DNA of 64,000 nt from Flavobacteriales bacterium (GTDB lineage Bacteria; Bacteroidota; Bacteroidia; Flavobacteriales_D; Crocinitomicaceae). Position 1 is the first letter of the stretch. Each line of letters opens with the position of its first letter. Shown piece by piece: positions 1-9,985 of this stretch. The position numbers and the translations under genes are program-made. Under the pieces are notes generated by a model, which was not told the DNA's origin, did no database searches, and saw only the letters and a program-made list of their open reading frames with translations. Location: assembly GCA_015665275.1 (NCBI GenBank), contig JADFAL010000061.1, forward strand, positions 62,001 through 126,000, written 5' to 3'.

Positions 1-217
1 TGTCTTCTATTGAACGAATCACATCAAACCCGGTTCCGTCCGGCATCTGAATATCTATAAATACAATGTCAGGCTGGTGATTTTCGATGGCAGCGATTGC
101 CGATTGCACGTTTTCTCCTTCCGGAATTGTTTCTACGTCGTATCCAAAAGAGTCGATCATTTTGGCGATCAATTCTCGCGTTCTGTTCTCATCATCGATA
201 ATCAGTACCTTCTTCAT
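1..217 (-). CDS. LytR/AlgR-type response regulator, receiver domain (partial)
   Basis: The gene starts with ATG at 217 and runs off the left edge, so only the first 72 residues are visible. They form the start of a CheY-like receiver domain. The acidic pair sits at residues 8-9 (VLIIDDE), and the likely phosphoacceptor aspartate lies in the strand IVFIDIQMPDG. The histidine kinase ends only 27 bases upstream on the same strand, so the two form one operon and a cognate pair. In Bacteroidota such receivers next to LytS-type kinases usually carry a C-terminal LytTR DNA-binding domain; that part is outside the window, so the output domain is inferred. Confidence 0.85.
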   Translation of the reverse strand, partial: MKKVLIIDDENRTRELIAKMIDSFGYDVETIPEGENVQSAIAAIENHQPDIVFIDIQMPDGTGFDVIRSIED

Positions 218-244
218 ATGCGTATTATTTGGTAATGTTTCGTA

Positions 245-2455
245 TCAGGCTTTGGAAGTGAAAGGTAATGAAATTAACACTTTTGTGCCCGTTTTTTCCT
301 CTTTATTATAGTCTTCAATATGTAGATATCCATCTGTGCGGAATTTCTTGTTCAGTTTTTCCACACGTTCTGCGGTAATTTCCATGGCCATACTTCTATG
401 AGCAGAACTTTTCTTTTTTGCTTTGGAGGCTTTACGACCAATACCATTGTCAATTATAGTGATGTGCAGCATCTTATCCACTTTGGTGAAAGAGACTTTG
501 ATAAATCCACCTTCAATGGTGTGCAATTGACCATGTTCAATGGAATTTTCAATAAATGGCTGGGTAATCATAGGTGGGATGTGTGCTGCTTCGGCAATGA
601 GTTCATCGTCAGCTTCGATTTCGTATTCAAAACGTTCCTGGAATCGTAGTTTTTGCATCGCGAGATACTTGCTTAGAATCTCCATTTCCGTTTCCATCGG
701 GATATGCTCTTTTGGCGAGTTTTCCAGAATCAATCGCATCAAACGAGAGAAATTTACAAGGAACTTGGACGAGTTTTCGGTGTCGTTGTCATAGATGTAG
801 CTTTGAATCACGGACATGGCATTGAAGACAAAATGCGGATTCATCTGCGTTCGTAAAAGTGTCTGTGACATTTCAGCTTCCCGCTGTCGTTGTTTTATGT
901 TTGTTTGATTCCAGCGGTAGAACAAGATCAATCCGGCCATCACCATAATGATAATAAAGGCGATGATGATATACATCTGGAAATTGTTCCGGAGTTGACT
1001 GTATTCCAAACGTGCGGTGGTCATCTCGCGTTCCTGACGCTGTCGTTGAATGGAATCTGCCTGGTCATTAATCAATCGCTCGCGCTGTTCAGATCGATAG
1101 GATTCGCTCAATTCCGCAATTCGCGTTGCTGCTTGAACGGTAGTATTAATGTCGACGTAATCCAAATACTTTTCCATGTACTCAAGCGCAAGAGTGCTGT
1201 TGTTCAGTTCTTTGTAAACATCTGCAATCACGCGATAGGTCTGATAAATTTGGCTTTTCGCTTTGTATTGTTCCCGAATTTCAATAGAACGATTGAGGTG
1301 TTTCAGTGCATTTTGATAGCGCTTTTGTTCCTTAAAAACGGTTCCTACGTTATGGTATACTTCCGCAATTTCTTGCTTATTACTGGCAGATTCGTAAAAA
1401 ACTAGGGCTTGGTTAAAATTGATCGAAGCCTCGCTATAATTCTCCTGCTCTTTGTACACCATTCCAAGAACATTGTGGGTTAAACCCAATCCGTTCAAGT
1501 CGTTCAATGCCGTTAAATAAATGATGGAGCGATTGGCATTCTTGACGGCTTTATCGTATTGATCACGATCCAGTTGCACTGTTGCCAGGTACGTCAATGC
1601 AAGCGCCATTTGACGTTTGTCGTTAATGGCTTGCGAATATCCCAGAGATCGTCTGAAATAGTACTCAGCATCATCCAAATTGAGGATGTCACGTTGCGTA
1701 ACCCCCACCTCCCTGCAATATCTAGCTAATAATAAGGTATTCCCTGCTCCTTGAGCCAAATTAAGAGCCACAAGATTTTTTGCAACCCCTAATTCCGCTT
1801 GGCCGAAGAAGCTGTAGATCTCCGCAAAGGTATTAAAGGATTGTGCAAGTTCCGTTTTGTTTCCACTTCGGCGCCCTGAGTTAATGGCTTTGTTTGCATA
1901 AAATAGGGAGGAGTCCTTCTCATTGAAGCGCATGAAGTTCAAGGCAATGTGGCGATACGCTTCAGATTGTTTTGCGATATCTCTTAAGCGCTTGGCTTTT
2001 TTCAATGCAAGTTTCAAATAGGACTTCGCCGTTTCAAATTCCTGCATTTTACTGTGGTAGAAGCCAAGATGTCGATAAATGGTAAACTGAACTTTATCGC
2101 CCTTTAACTTATTCAGAAAAGGTTGACACGCAAGAATAGTACTGAAGTAGGAATCCAAATCACCGCGAATTAGATACACCTCTGCACTGTACATCAAAGC
2201 GGAAAACCGGAGAGAATCTTCAAATTTTCGGCTATCAGTGAGTATTTCTTTTCGCAGAGAATCGGCCTTATCAATATTCTTGGCTTTGTAGTAATCTCCG
2301 AGTTCCAACATGGATTCAAATCGCTGTTGGGAGGAATTAGCTGCTGTAACTGCGCGAATTAGCTGTTCTTCCTTTGCTTGCGACTGAGCATGAGCTGGCG
2401 CGCTGTAGCCAAGTACAACAAGAAGAACCAGAAAAAGGAAAAGCGTTTTTCGCAT
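245..2455 (-). CDS. TPR-containing sensor histidine kinase, LytS/His_kinase family
   Basis: A 736-residue kinase. An N-terminal signal peptide (about 1-23, ending AHA) is followed by a long periplasmic array of tetratricopeptide-like helices (about 40-440), a short coiled coil, one transmembrane helix (about 493-516) and a cytoplasmic His_kinase plus HATPase module. The phosphoacceptor region reads QMNPHFVFN near residue 538. The ATP-binding N box (QPFIENSIEHG) is near 630 and the G box (IDNGIGRKAS) near 669. This layout is common in Bacteroidota, where the TPR part is thought to sense a protein or envelope signal. The ligand cannot be read from sequence. The response regulator follows 27 bases downstream, and leuS is divergent upstream. 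Confidence 0.9.
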   Translation of the reverse strand: MRKTLFLFLVLLVVLGYSAPAHAQSQAKEEQLIRAVTAANSSQQRFESMLELGDYYKAKNIDKADSLRKEILTDSRKFEDSLRFSALMYSAEVYLIRGDLDSYFSTILACQPFLNKLKGDKVQFTIYRHLGFYHSKMQEFETAKSYLKLALKKAKRLRDIAKQSEAYRHIALNFMRFNEKDSSLFYANKAINSGRRSGNKTELAQSFNTFAEIYSFFGQAELGVAKNLVALNLAQGAGNTLLLARYCREVGVTQRDILNLDDAEYYFRRSLGYSQAINDKRQMALALTYLATVQLDRDQYDKAVKNANRSIIYLTALNDLNGLGLTHNVLGMVYKEQENYSEASINFNQALVFYESASNKQEIAEVYHNVGTVFKEQKRYQNALKHLNRSIEIREQYKAKSQIYQTYRVIADVYKELNNSTLALEYMEKYLDYVDINTTVQAATRIAELSESYRSEQRERLINDQADSIQRQRQEREMTTARLEYSQLRNNFQMYIIIAFIIIMVMAGLILFYRWNQTNIKQRQREAEMSQTLLRTQMNPHFVFNAMSVIQSYIYDNDTENSSKFLVNFSRLMRLILENSPKEHIPMETEMEILSKYLAMQKLRFQERFEYEIEADDELIAEAAHIPPMITQPFIENSIEHGQLHTIEGGFIKVSFTKVDKMLHITIIDNGIGRKASKAKKKSSAHRSMAMEITAERVEKLNKKFRTDGYLHIEDYNKEEKTGTKVLISLPFTSKA

Positions 2456-2539
2456 GAAAAGCTAAGTTAAGAAAATCTACGAATTCCATCAGAATTTGAA
2501 TGGTCTGAATTCCTTGTCTTTACTCGCTTCCAAAGTGGT

Positions 2540-2567
2540 TTGTTTCTGTCTGCATTTACTATCTTTG
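2540..2567 (+). promoter_or_regulatory. leuS promoter (Bacteroidota type)
   Basis: TTG at 2540-2542 and TATCTTTG at 2560-2567 are separated by 17 nt. The second box is an exact match to the Bacteroidota -7 consensus TAnnTTTG. It lies 23 bases before the leuS ATG, giving a short leader. Confidence 0.7.
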
Positions 2568-2589
2568 GCGCTTCAAAAGACTGAAAGCA

Positions 2590-5562
2590 ATGGAATACGA
2601 TTTTCGACAAATAGAGAAGAACTGGCGCGAGTTTTGGGCCGAGAATAAGACCTTTAAGGCAGAAGATTTCTCGGATAAACCCAAGTATTACGTTCTGGAC
2701 ATGTTCCCTTATCCTTCGGGAGCAGGGCTGCACGTAGGACACCCGCTGGGGTACATTGCTTCTGATATTTTCTCTCGCTACAAGCGTTTGCAAGGGTACA
2801 ACGTTTTGCACCCAATGGGATACGATTCGTTTGGTCTTCCGGCGGAGCAATATGCCATTCAAACAGGGCAGCATCCTGAGAAAACAACGAAAGAAAACAT
2901 TGCGCGATATCGTGGTCAAATGGATAAGATTGGCTTTTCATTCGATTGGGACCGTGAAGTGCGCACGTCCTCTCCAGAATATTACAAATGGACCCAGTGG
3001 ATTTTCAAGCAGTTGTTTGATTGCTGGTACAACAAAGAAGCAGACAAAGCAATTCGCATTTCTGAGTTGGTTTCTATTTTCGAGGCAGAAGGGAATACTG
3101 GTGTGAACGCAGAACATGATTTTGAAGGAACCTTTTCTTCAGAGGAGTGGAAGGCAATGTCAGAAAAAGAACAAAGCACCGTCTTGATGTCTTACCGATT
3201 GACATATTTGGCTGATTCGTGGGTGAACTGGTGTCCGGCTTTGGGAACCGTTTTGGCCAATGATGAAGTAGTGAACGGCGTTTCCGAACGCGGAGGTCAT
3301 CCGGTAGAACAGAAATTAATGCGTCAGTGGTCGATGCGTATAAAAGCATATGCGGAACGACTGTTAACAGGGTTGGACACCATTGATTGGACCGATTCCA
3401 TTAAAGATCAACAACGCAATTGGATTGGGAAATCACAAGGTGCTTCGGTAATCTTCCCCCTTTGGAGGGGGGTAGAGGGGGAGGACAATAACGAGCTCGC
3501 GCCAATTGAAGTCTTCACCACACGACCTGATACAATTTACGGAGTATCATTTATGGTACTAGCGCCTGAACATCCATTGGTGGACCAAATTACCACAGAA
3601 GAATATAAAGAAAGTGTAGCCGAGTACAAGCGCCAAGCATCCTTGAAATCGGAGCGAGATCGTCAATCAGACGTGAAAAACATTTCCGGACAAAATACCG
3701 GAGCCTTTGCGGTGCATCCATTTACGGGTGAGAAAGTGCAAATTTGGATCGGAGACTACGTGTTGGCTTCGTACGGAACAGGTGCTGTGATGGCAGTTCC
3801 ATGTGGAGATCAGCGCGATTGGGATTTTGCCAAACACTTTGGAATTGAGATCATCAATATTTTCGATAACGTAGATATTTCAGAAGCGGCGTATACTGAG
3901 AAAGATGCCGTAATTGCGAATTCGGACTTCTTGAATGGATTGCCGGCAAAAAAGGCGATCAAAACTGCGATTCACGAAATTGAAAAACAAGGATTTGGGA
4001 AAGGAAAAACGCAGTATCGTTTGCGTGATGCCGTATTCTCTCGTCAGCGTTATTGGGGAGAACCGTTCCCGGTGTATTACAAAGATGAAATTCCACATTT
4101 GGTATCGGACGCCGATTTACCAATTACGCTACCAGAAGTAGATAAATATTTGCCAACAGAAGATGGAGAGCCGCCGCTGGCGCGTGCTGAAAAAAGTGCG
4201 TGGAACTATCACGGAGGCGATCGTATGGAATATAATACGATGCCAGGTTGGGCAGGAAGCTCGTGGTATTTTCTACGTTATATGGACCCTAACAATGAGG
4301 GTCAGTTTGTAGCACGTGAGAAAGTAGATTATTGGAACAATGTCGATTTATACATCGGTGGTTCTGAGCACGCAACCGGACACTTGTTGTACGCACGTTT
4401 CTGGACAAAATTCCTATATGATTTGGATTATATTCCTTTCGAGGAACCGTTCCAAAAGATGATCAATCAAGGGATGATTTTGGGGAATAGTGCATTTATG
4501 ACAGAAGTGAAACTTGAATTCAATATCTGGATGGAGGATATTGACGGTTCGGGTGAGTCGCATGAAGAAACTGGAGCTGAACAAATGGTTTACCTTTCGG
4601 AAGGAGTTTCAGGTGTAAAGCAAGAAGATGTTGAGGAAGACCTCAAGGAAATATTAATGAATGCCATTTGTCAGCGTAACGATATTGAAGTTGTTGCGGA
4701 TTGGAGTATTGAAATTACGAATTGGACAAAACGACTCGTCCATGTCTATATTAATACACTGAAGAATCAAGAAGAACTTGATTTGGACCAAGTGCAAGAA
4801 TGGCGCGATGAATTTAAAGATGCGTTGTTTGTTGAAGAAGAAGAGGATGTTTTTAAAGTGCGCCGCGAGGTTGAAAAAATGTCCAAATCAAAATACAACG
4901 TGCAAACACCTGATGACTTGTGCGATGATTTCGGAGCCGATACGCTTCGGATGTACGAGATGTTCTTAGGCCCGTTGGAGCAAAGCAAGCCTTGGGATAC
5001 TAAAGGAATTAATGGGGTGCATAATTTCTTGCGCAAAATGTGGCGATTGTTCCATAATGAGAATAACGAGGTAAGTTTGGACATGGGCGAGCCGTCCAAA
5101 GATGCATTGAAAACCCTGCACAAAACCATTAAGAAAGTAGGCGACGATTTGGATCGATTCTCCTTCAATACAGGAGTTTCCAATTTTATGATTTGTGTGA
5201 ACGAATTGACCGATCAGAAGTGTAATAACAAACATGTTTTGGAGCAATTAACCATTTTGGTTTCCCCATATGCGCCGCACATTGCTGAAGAATTGTGGGT
5301 GCGATTGGGTAACCAAGCCGGAACTATTTCTTATGCAAAATTCCCGGAATTCAACGAAGAACATTTGGTGGAGTCCAGTCACGAATACCCCATTTCTTTC
5401 AACGGTAAAATGCGCTTCAAGCTGGAGTTCCCGTTGGATATGAGCAAGGATCAAATCGAGAAGGAAGTCTTGGCGAATGAAAATTCGATGAAATGGTTGG
5501 AAGGAAAAGATCCTAAGAAAGTGATCGTGGTTCCCGGTAAAATTGTGAACGTAGTGATCTGA
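2590..5562 (+). CDS. leuS: Leucine--tRNA ligase
   Basis: Class I aminoacyl-tRNA synthetase charging tRNA-Leu in the cytoplasm. The HIGH motif is HVGH at residues 48-51, and KMSKS is at about 763-767. The CP1 editing domain has the threonine-rich TTRPDTIYG (about 309) and the GTGAVMAVP...D motif, so post-transfer editing should work. At 990 residues it is longer than the E. coli enzyme (about 860). Part of the excess is the Bacteroidota-type leucine-specific insert before KMSKS. Part is an in-frame REP-like element encoding FPLWRGVEGEDNN at residues 289-301, just before the editing motif. The start fits the -7 box at 2560-2567. The stop overlaps the next gene (TGATG), implying coupling. Confidence 0.97.
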   Translation: MEYDFRQIEKNWREFWAENKTFKAEDFSDKPKYYVLDMFPYPSGAGLHVGHPLGYIASDIFSRYKRLQGYNVLHPMGYDSFGLPAEQYAIQTGQHPEKTTKENIARYRGQMDKIGFSFDWDREVRTSSPEYYKWTQWIFKQLFDCWYNKEADKAIRISELVSIFEAEGNTGVNAEHDFEGTFSSEEWKAMSEKEQSTVLMSYRLTYLADSWVNWCPALGTVLANDEVVNGVSERGGHPVEQKLMRQWSMRIKAYAERLLTGLDTIDWTDSIKDQQRNWIGKSQGASVIFPLWRGVEGEDNNELAPIEVFTTRPDTIYGVSFMVLAPEHPLVDQITTEEYKESVAEYKRQASLKSERDRQSDVKNISGQNTGAFAVHPFTGEKVQIWIGDYVLASYGTGAVMAVPCGDQRDWDFAKHFGIEIINIFDNVDISEAAYTEKDAVIANSDFLNGLPAKKAIKTAIHEIEKQGFGKGKTQYRLRDAVFSRQRYWGEPFPVYYKDEIPHLVSDADLPITLPEVDKYLPTEDGEPPLARAEKSAWNYHGGDRMEYNTMPGWAGSSWYFLRYMDPNNEGQFVAREKVDYWNNVDLYIGGSEHATGHLLYARFWTKFLYDLDYIPFEEPFQKMINQGMILGNSAFMTEVKLEFNIWMEDIDGSGESHEETGAEQMVYLSEGVSGVKQEDVEEDLKEILMNAICQRNDIEVVADWSIEITNWTKRLVHVYINTLKNQEELDLDQVQEWRDEFKDALFVEEEEDVFKVRREVEKMSKSKYNVQTPDDLCDDFGADTLRMYEMFLGPLEQSKPWDTKGINGVHNFLRKMWRLFHNENNEVSLDMGEPSKDALKTLHKTIKKVGDDLDRFSFNTGVSNFMICVNELTDQKCNNKHVLEQLTILVSPYAPHIAEELWVRLGNQAGTISYAKFPEFNEEHLVESSHEYPISFNGKMRFKLEFPLDMSKDQIEKEVLANENSMKWLEGKDPKKVIVVPGKIVNVVI
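3455..3485 (+). repeat. REP-like GC-rich element inside leuS
   Basis: A palindromic core, CCCCCTTTGGAGGGGG, is followed by a G-rich tail (GTAGAGGGGGAGGAC). The same architecture occurs in intergenic copies at 14006-14032, 14626-14657 and 37969-38001. Here it is read in frame as part of leuS and introduces no stop codon. Confidence 0.8.
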
Positions 5563-6185
5563 TGTTTTATACAACCGATGATATCGTTGTTGTTGTCGAC
5601 ATTGTCGGAACCCTTGTATTTGCTATTTCTGGTGCATTAGCCGCGGGCGAAAAACGTTTCGATTTGATGGGAGTTGCCATTATTGCTTTTGTAACGGCGG
5701 TGGGCGGTGGAACCATTCGAGATTTGCTTATTGGGTCACATCCAGTAGGGTGGATGCAGAGTTATCACTACGTAGTAATTACCATTATTGGAGTGTTGCT
5801 CGTTTTCTTTTTGCACAAACAATTGCAACGTTTTCGTACCTCGTTCTTCCTGTTTGACGCTATTGGATTGGGCACCTTTGCCATTGCGGGAATGGAAAAA
5901 GCGTTGAGTTACAACATTAATCCGGGATACGCGATACTTTGTGGTATGATATCGGGGTGTTTTGGAGGGTTAATTCGCGATGTGTTGTGTAATGAAATTC
6001 CGCTGATTTTCCGAAAAGAAGTGTATGCATTACCTGCTTTGGCTGGCGCTTCCGCCTATCTTGGCTTGGATTATCTGGGTGTAATTCCCGAAGTCAGCTT
6101 CCCGATCACCATAGTTCTGGTTATTCTCTTTCGGGTATTTGCAGTTCGCTACAATTGGCAATTGCCTCAAATTCGAATGGATTAA
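5562..6185 (+). CDS. TRIC/UPF0126 family membrane channel
   Basis: A 207-residue protein with about seven hydrophobic helices in two internally homologous halves. Each half carries the family glycine signature before an Arg-Asp: GGGTIRDLLIG near residue 48 and GGLIRDVLCNE near 133. These are hallmarks of the bacterial trimeric intracellular cation channel family (formerly UPF0126, e.g. YadS), which forms cation-permeable trimers in the inner membrane. The start overlaps the leuS stop codon, so it is probably translated from the leuS transcript. Its physiological ion and link to leucyl-tRNA synthesis are unknown; the pairing may just be operon convenience. Confidence 0.88.
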   Translation: MFYTTDDIVVVVDIVGTLVFAISGALAAGEKRFDLMGVAIIAFVTAVGGGTIRDLLIGSHPVGWMQSYHYVVITIIGVLLVFFLHKQLQRFRTSFFLFDAIGLGTFAIAGMEKALSYNINPGYAILCGMISGCFGGLIRDVLCNEIPLIFRKEVYALPALAGASAYLGLDYLGVIPEVSFPITIVLVILFRVFAVRYNWQLPQIRMD

Positions 6186-6327
6186 CTATACGGTTTTAGT
6201 GTTAAGTCGCTCATTTTTCGTGCCTTACCGTTCATCACATTTTCACGAATCACGTCGTTTTAAAGAATTGAATATCAGATAAATGTAATTATTTATGATT
6301 TCGATTACTAATTTTAACAAAAACCAG

Positions 6328-6359
6328 TTGTATCTGATAAAATTTCGGTTGTACCTTCG
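6328..6359 (+). promoter_or_regulatory. Promoter of the giant T9SS protein gene
   Basis: TTG at 6328-6330 and TACCTTCG at 6352-6359 (one mismatch to TAnnTTTG) are separated by 21 nt and lie 24 bases before the ATG at 6384. They close the 198-base spacer after the TRIC gene, in which nothing else was recognised. Confidence 0.6.
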
Positions 6360-6383
6360 CGCGATTACTAATTTATAACTTAT

Positions 6384-9300
6384 ATGAAGAATTTTACTAA
6401 AACCTTAATGCTCTTGTGTGTTGCGGTTTCCTTTAGTGCTACCAATGCGCTAGCTCAATTTGGCTGTGGTTCAGCTGTTGTGTTATCGAATGGGTATACA
6501 GCTGCGGGAATAACGACTCCAGGAACCGCAGGACCTGAAGATTGGAACATAAATCCAACAGGAACATCTATTACCGCATCATACTGGGATGACGACGTGT
6601 ATTTGTTCGAATACACCGCTGGAGGAACAGCAGAACAAATTTCAATGACCATTTTTACGCGAAACTCGTGGAATGGAATTGGAATTTTTGATGATTGCAC
6701 AGGCACAACCTTTAGCACAGAATTGGATGCTATCGGATCTGGAGGATCATCTTCCGTTTCGCAAACAGTTACAGCCACAATCAGCGCTGGTAACACTGTT
6801 TACATTGCTGTAGGTCAATGGGGAACACCAAATGATTTGGATTTTGACGTAACGGCATTTACTGTTGTACCGATCAGTTGTCCGGATCCTTCTTTCGGAG
6901 TTGCGACAAACGTTACTGCTACATCTGCAGATATCGGATGGACAGAAAACGGAACGGCAACATCTTGGAACATTGAATGGGGTGCCACTGGATTTACTCC
7001 AACTGGAACACCGACTATCGCTGGAACTTCAAACAATCCAGAGCCTTTGACAGGCCTTACAGCTGACTCTGGTTACGAATTTTACGTACAGTCAGACTGT
7101 GGAGGTTCAGGAACAAGCGGATGGGCTGGCCCTTTCTCTTTTTCAACTCCGTGTGCGACTATTACACCGGATTATTTGGAAGCGTTTGCTTCATTTGTTC
7201 CAACTTGTTGGGAAGAAGCCGGAGATGGTGACCTAGCATCTGGACCTACTGCACTTGGCGGTGGTGAATGGGGACATACTGATTTCGTAAATGCTGGTGG
7301 TGCAAATAATGCAGCAAAAGTGAACTTGTATAACACAGGTTCGAACGAATGGATTTTGTCACCGTTATTTGATTTATCTGCCGGTGGATATGAATTGAGA
7401 TATAATGTTGGAGTAACTACTTATAATGGAACAGGTTCAATTACGATGGGATCTGATGACCAAGTTCAAGTGCTTTACACAACTGATGGAGGAGCAACGT
7501 GGACAAACTTGGAAACGTACGACGCTTCAAATTCACCTTCGAATACAGGAGACGCAGTTACACTTGATATTTCTGCAATTACAGGAACAAGCGTGCAGTT
7601 CGCTATCTGGGCTACAGAAGGTACTGTCGATGATGCAGAAGATTTCGACTTCCATGTTACGAATTTCGAGATTCGTACGCCACCAAGTTGTATAGAGCCT
7701 GCTGCTTTGGCCGTAGCCAACGTAACAGCAACTACCGCAGATGTATCTTGGACAGCAGGAAACGTTACGCAATTGGGTTGGGAAGTGTCTATTGTTCCAA
7801 CTGGTAACATGCCAATGGGAGGAACAGCTGGAACTTCTACATACAATGCAACAGGGTTAACAGACAACACAACTTACGATGCTTATGTTCGTGAGATTTG
7901 TGCTGTTGGTGACACAACTGCATGGTTAGGGCCGATTACATTTGCAACTGAATGTTTACCATTTGACGGAGATGATGCAACGACACCGATCGTATTGACG
8001 GGTCTTACAGCGTCTGATGCTGGTAACTCAAGTTCATGTTTTACAGATCAGTCTGTAGGGGGTGGTTTCTCTCACGATGCTCCTGATGTTTGGTACGAGT
8101 ACACATTGGATACATGTACAGATTCATTGATTGTTTCATTGTGTGGTTCGGCGTTCGATACCTATTTGACTATTTATGCGTCGAACGGTACAACGGTTAT
8201 TACCACTAACGATGATAACTTCGGTGCATGTGGTTCAGGAGGAAACTCACACCTTGAGTTAGACCTTAATGCTACTGCTGGTATCGCAGGTGGAGATTTG
8301 ATCTACATCGTAGTTGATGGTTACAATTCTGGACAAGGTGCTTATTCTTTGAACGTAGAGCAAATTGAAAGCCCAACAGCTATTATCGATGCACAAACGG
8401 CTTGTGATTCGTTACTTTGGAATGGAACAACATATACAACTTCTGGACAATACGATTGGTTAGGAACAGATGCTAACGGATGTGATTCATTGGTGACATT
8501 GGATTTAACGATTAGTAATGCTACCGTTGGAACAGATGTAATTACTGCATGTGATTCATTAACTTGGGTTGATGGTATCACTTACTATGCATCAATTAAC
8601 ACACCGACGTTTACATTGGTAAACAGCTTAGGATGTGATTCAACGCTAACGCTTGATTTGACAATCATTCCGAACGCTGCTCCAATTGCAGATTCAACAT
8701 CACTTCCGGATGTAACGGATGAATGTTCTGTAGCTTCGATTACAGCTCCAACAGCAACAGACGCTTGTTCTGGAGTGATTACAGGAACACCGGATGTGAC
8801 TTTCCCAATTACAGCGCAAGGTACAACGGTAGTGACATGGACATTTGACGATGGCGCGGGACTATCTACTACGCAAACACAGAATGTAATTATTACGGAT
8901 GTTACGCCTCCGACAGCGAGTAACCCACCAACATTGACAGTCCAGTGTATTTCAGATGTTCCAACGGCAACGCCAGGATCAGTAACAGATGAAGCGGATA
9001 ACTGTGGAACACCAACAGTTGCATTTGTGGGTGAAGTTTCTGACGGTCAAACATGTCCGGAAACATTAACACGTACGTACAGTGTAACAGATGCAGGTGG
9101 TAACTCTATTTCAGTGACACAGACAATCATTGTTAACGATAACGTTGTTCCAATCTTGGATGCGACATCATTGCCAACTGAAACTGGTTTCTGTGACGTA
9201 ACACCAACAGCTCCAACTGCAACAGATAACTGTGCTGGATCTATTAACGGTGTTCCTGATGTAACATTCCCAATCAACACACCGGGAACGACGACAGTAA

Positions 9301-9836
9301 CATGGACGTTCACAGATGATTGTGGTAACTCAGTTACACAAACACAAGATGTAGTAATTGAAGACATCGATGTGAGCACTTCTTTTGCAGGTGATGGAAT
9401 CACAATTCTTGCTTCGAACAACGATCCAGGAGTTACGTATCAGTGGTACAATTGTACAGAAGATACAGTGATGACAGGTGAAACAAACTTCAACTTTACA
9501 CCAACATTCAGCGCTGATTTTGCGGTAATCATTACGCAAGATGGATGTGTTGATACTTCGGATTGTGTGACGATTACAGAAGTTGGAATTGAAGCGATTC
9601 TTCTTAACTCTGTTGAGGTATATCCAAACCCAGTTAGTGATTTCGTAAATGTTGATCTAGCCGGATTGGAAAATGCACATGTTCGTTTGCTTGACATGAG
9701 TGGTAAAGTTCTTCGTGATGAGGAATGTAAAACAACTCAGTTGTTCACAATGGAAATGAACGAAGCACCAGGTGCTTACATAATTGAATTACAATCAAAT
9801 GAATTCATAAGACAATTCAAGTTGATTAAGGAGTAA
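6384..9836 (+). CDS. Large secreted multidomain protein with T9SS sorting domain
   Basis: An 1150-residue exported protein. It has a signal peptide (about 1-24, ending ALA), then an N-terminal beta domain and a fibronectin type III repeat starting CPDPSFGVATNV. A choice-of-anchor-J/MAM-like domain (about 260-435), a second FN3 domain and a PPC-like domain (about 525-665) follow. Next come two copies of an ACDSL-W...GCDSL-TLDLTI repeat, then three HYR/Ig-like modules with the phrase DVTFPI..GTT.VTWTF. The C-terminal ~75 residues form a type A sorting domain (VYPNPVSDFVNVDL...FKLIKE). No catalytic motif was seen, so an adhesive or structural surface role is inferred. The gene stands alone between its own promoter and a strong terminator. 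Confidence 0.9.
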   Translation: MKNFTKTLMLLCVAVSFSATNALAQFGCGSAVVLSNGYTAAGITTPGTAGPEDWNINPTGTSITASYWDDDVYLFEYTAGGTAEQISMTIFTRNSWNGIGIFDDCTGTTFSTELDAIGSGGSSSVSQTVTATISAGNTVYIAVGQWGTPNDLDFDVTAFTVVPISCPDPSFGVATNVTATSADIGWTENGTATSWNIEWGATGFTPTGTPTIAGTSNNPEPLTGLTADSGYEFYVQSDCGGSGTSGWAGPFSFSTPCATITPDYLEAFASFVPTCWEEAGDGDLASGPTALGGGEWGHTDFVNAGGANNAAKVNLYNTGSNEWILSPLFDLSAGGYELRYNVGVTTYNGTGSITMGSDDQVQVLYTTDGGATWTNLETYDASNSPSNTGDAVTLDISAITGTSVQFAIWATEGTVDDAEDFDFHVTNFEIRTPPSCIEPAALAVANVTATTADVSWTAGNVTQLGWEVSIVPTGNMPMGGTAGTSTYNATGLTDNTTYDAYVREICAVGDTTAWLGPITFATECLPFDGDDATTPIVLTGLTASDAGNSSSCFTDQSVGGGFSHDAPDVWYEYTLDTCTDSLIVSLCGSAFDTYLTIYASNGTTVITTNDDNFGACGSGGNSHLELDLNATAGIAGGDLIYIVVDGYNSGQGAYSLNVEQIESPTAIIDAQTACDSLLWNGTTYTTSGQYDWLGTDANGCDSLVTLDLTISNATVGTDVITACDSLTWVDGITYYASINTPTFTLVNSLGCDSTLTLDLTIIPNAAPIADSTSLPDVTDECSVASITAPTATDACSGVITGTPDVTFPITAQGTTVVTWTFDDGAGLSTTQTQNVIITDVTPPTASNPPTLTVQCISDVPTATPGSVTDEADNCGTPTVAFVGEVSDGQTCPETLTRTYSVTDAGGNSISVTQTIIVNDNVVPILDATSLPTETGFCDVTPTAPTATDNCAGSINGVPDVTFPINTPGTTTVTWTFTDDCGNSVTQTQDVVIEDIDVSTSFAGDGITILASNNDPGVTYQWYNCTEDTVMTGETNFNFTPTFSADFAVIITQDGCVDTSDCVTITEVGIEAILLNSVEVYPNPVSDFVNVDLAGLENAHVRLLDMSGKVLRDEECKTTQLFTMEMNEAPGAYIIELQSNEFIRQFKLIKE

Positions 9837-9860
9837 TCACTCCCAATAAAAATACGAAGA

Positions 9861-9889
9861 GGGCTGTCTGGATAAGACAGCCCTTTTTT
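9861..9889 (+). terminator. Intrinsic terminator of the 6384-9836 gene
   Basis: A perfect 8-bp stem, GGGCTGTC / GACAGCCC (9861-9868 and 9876-9883), has a 7-base loop and is followed at once by six T residues. It starts 24 bases after the stop codon. Confidence 0.93.
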
Positions 9890-9923
9890 CGTTTGGTAAG
9901 GTCGGTTATACAATAGCCTGGGA

Positions 9924-9931
9924 TATTTTTG
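9924..9931 (+). promoter_or_regulatory. -7 box upstream of the DUF3108 gene
   Basis: TATTTTTG is an exact TAnnTTTG match. No good TTG was found at the usual distance. It lies upstream of the ATG codons at 9977 and 9986, and it argues against a start at 9929, which would fall inside the box. Confidence 0.5.
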
Positions 9932-9985
9932 CGTTTAATTTGGCACAGCCTTTGTATTATTCCGGTAACGGTTAAAATGTTAGTG

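Noticed and set aside
2467-2919. 150-residue minus-strand frame opposite the start of leuS
   Set aside because: It is antisense to a fully convincing gene, crosses the leuS promoter, and its translation has no family-like features.
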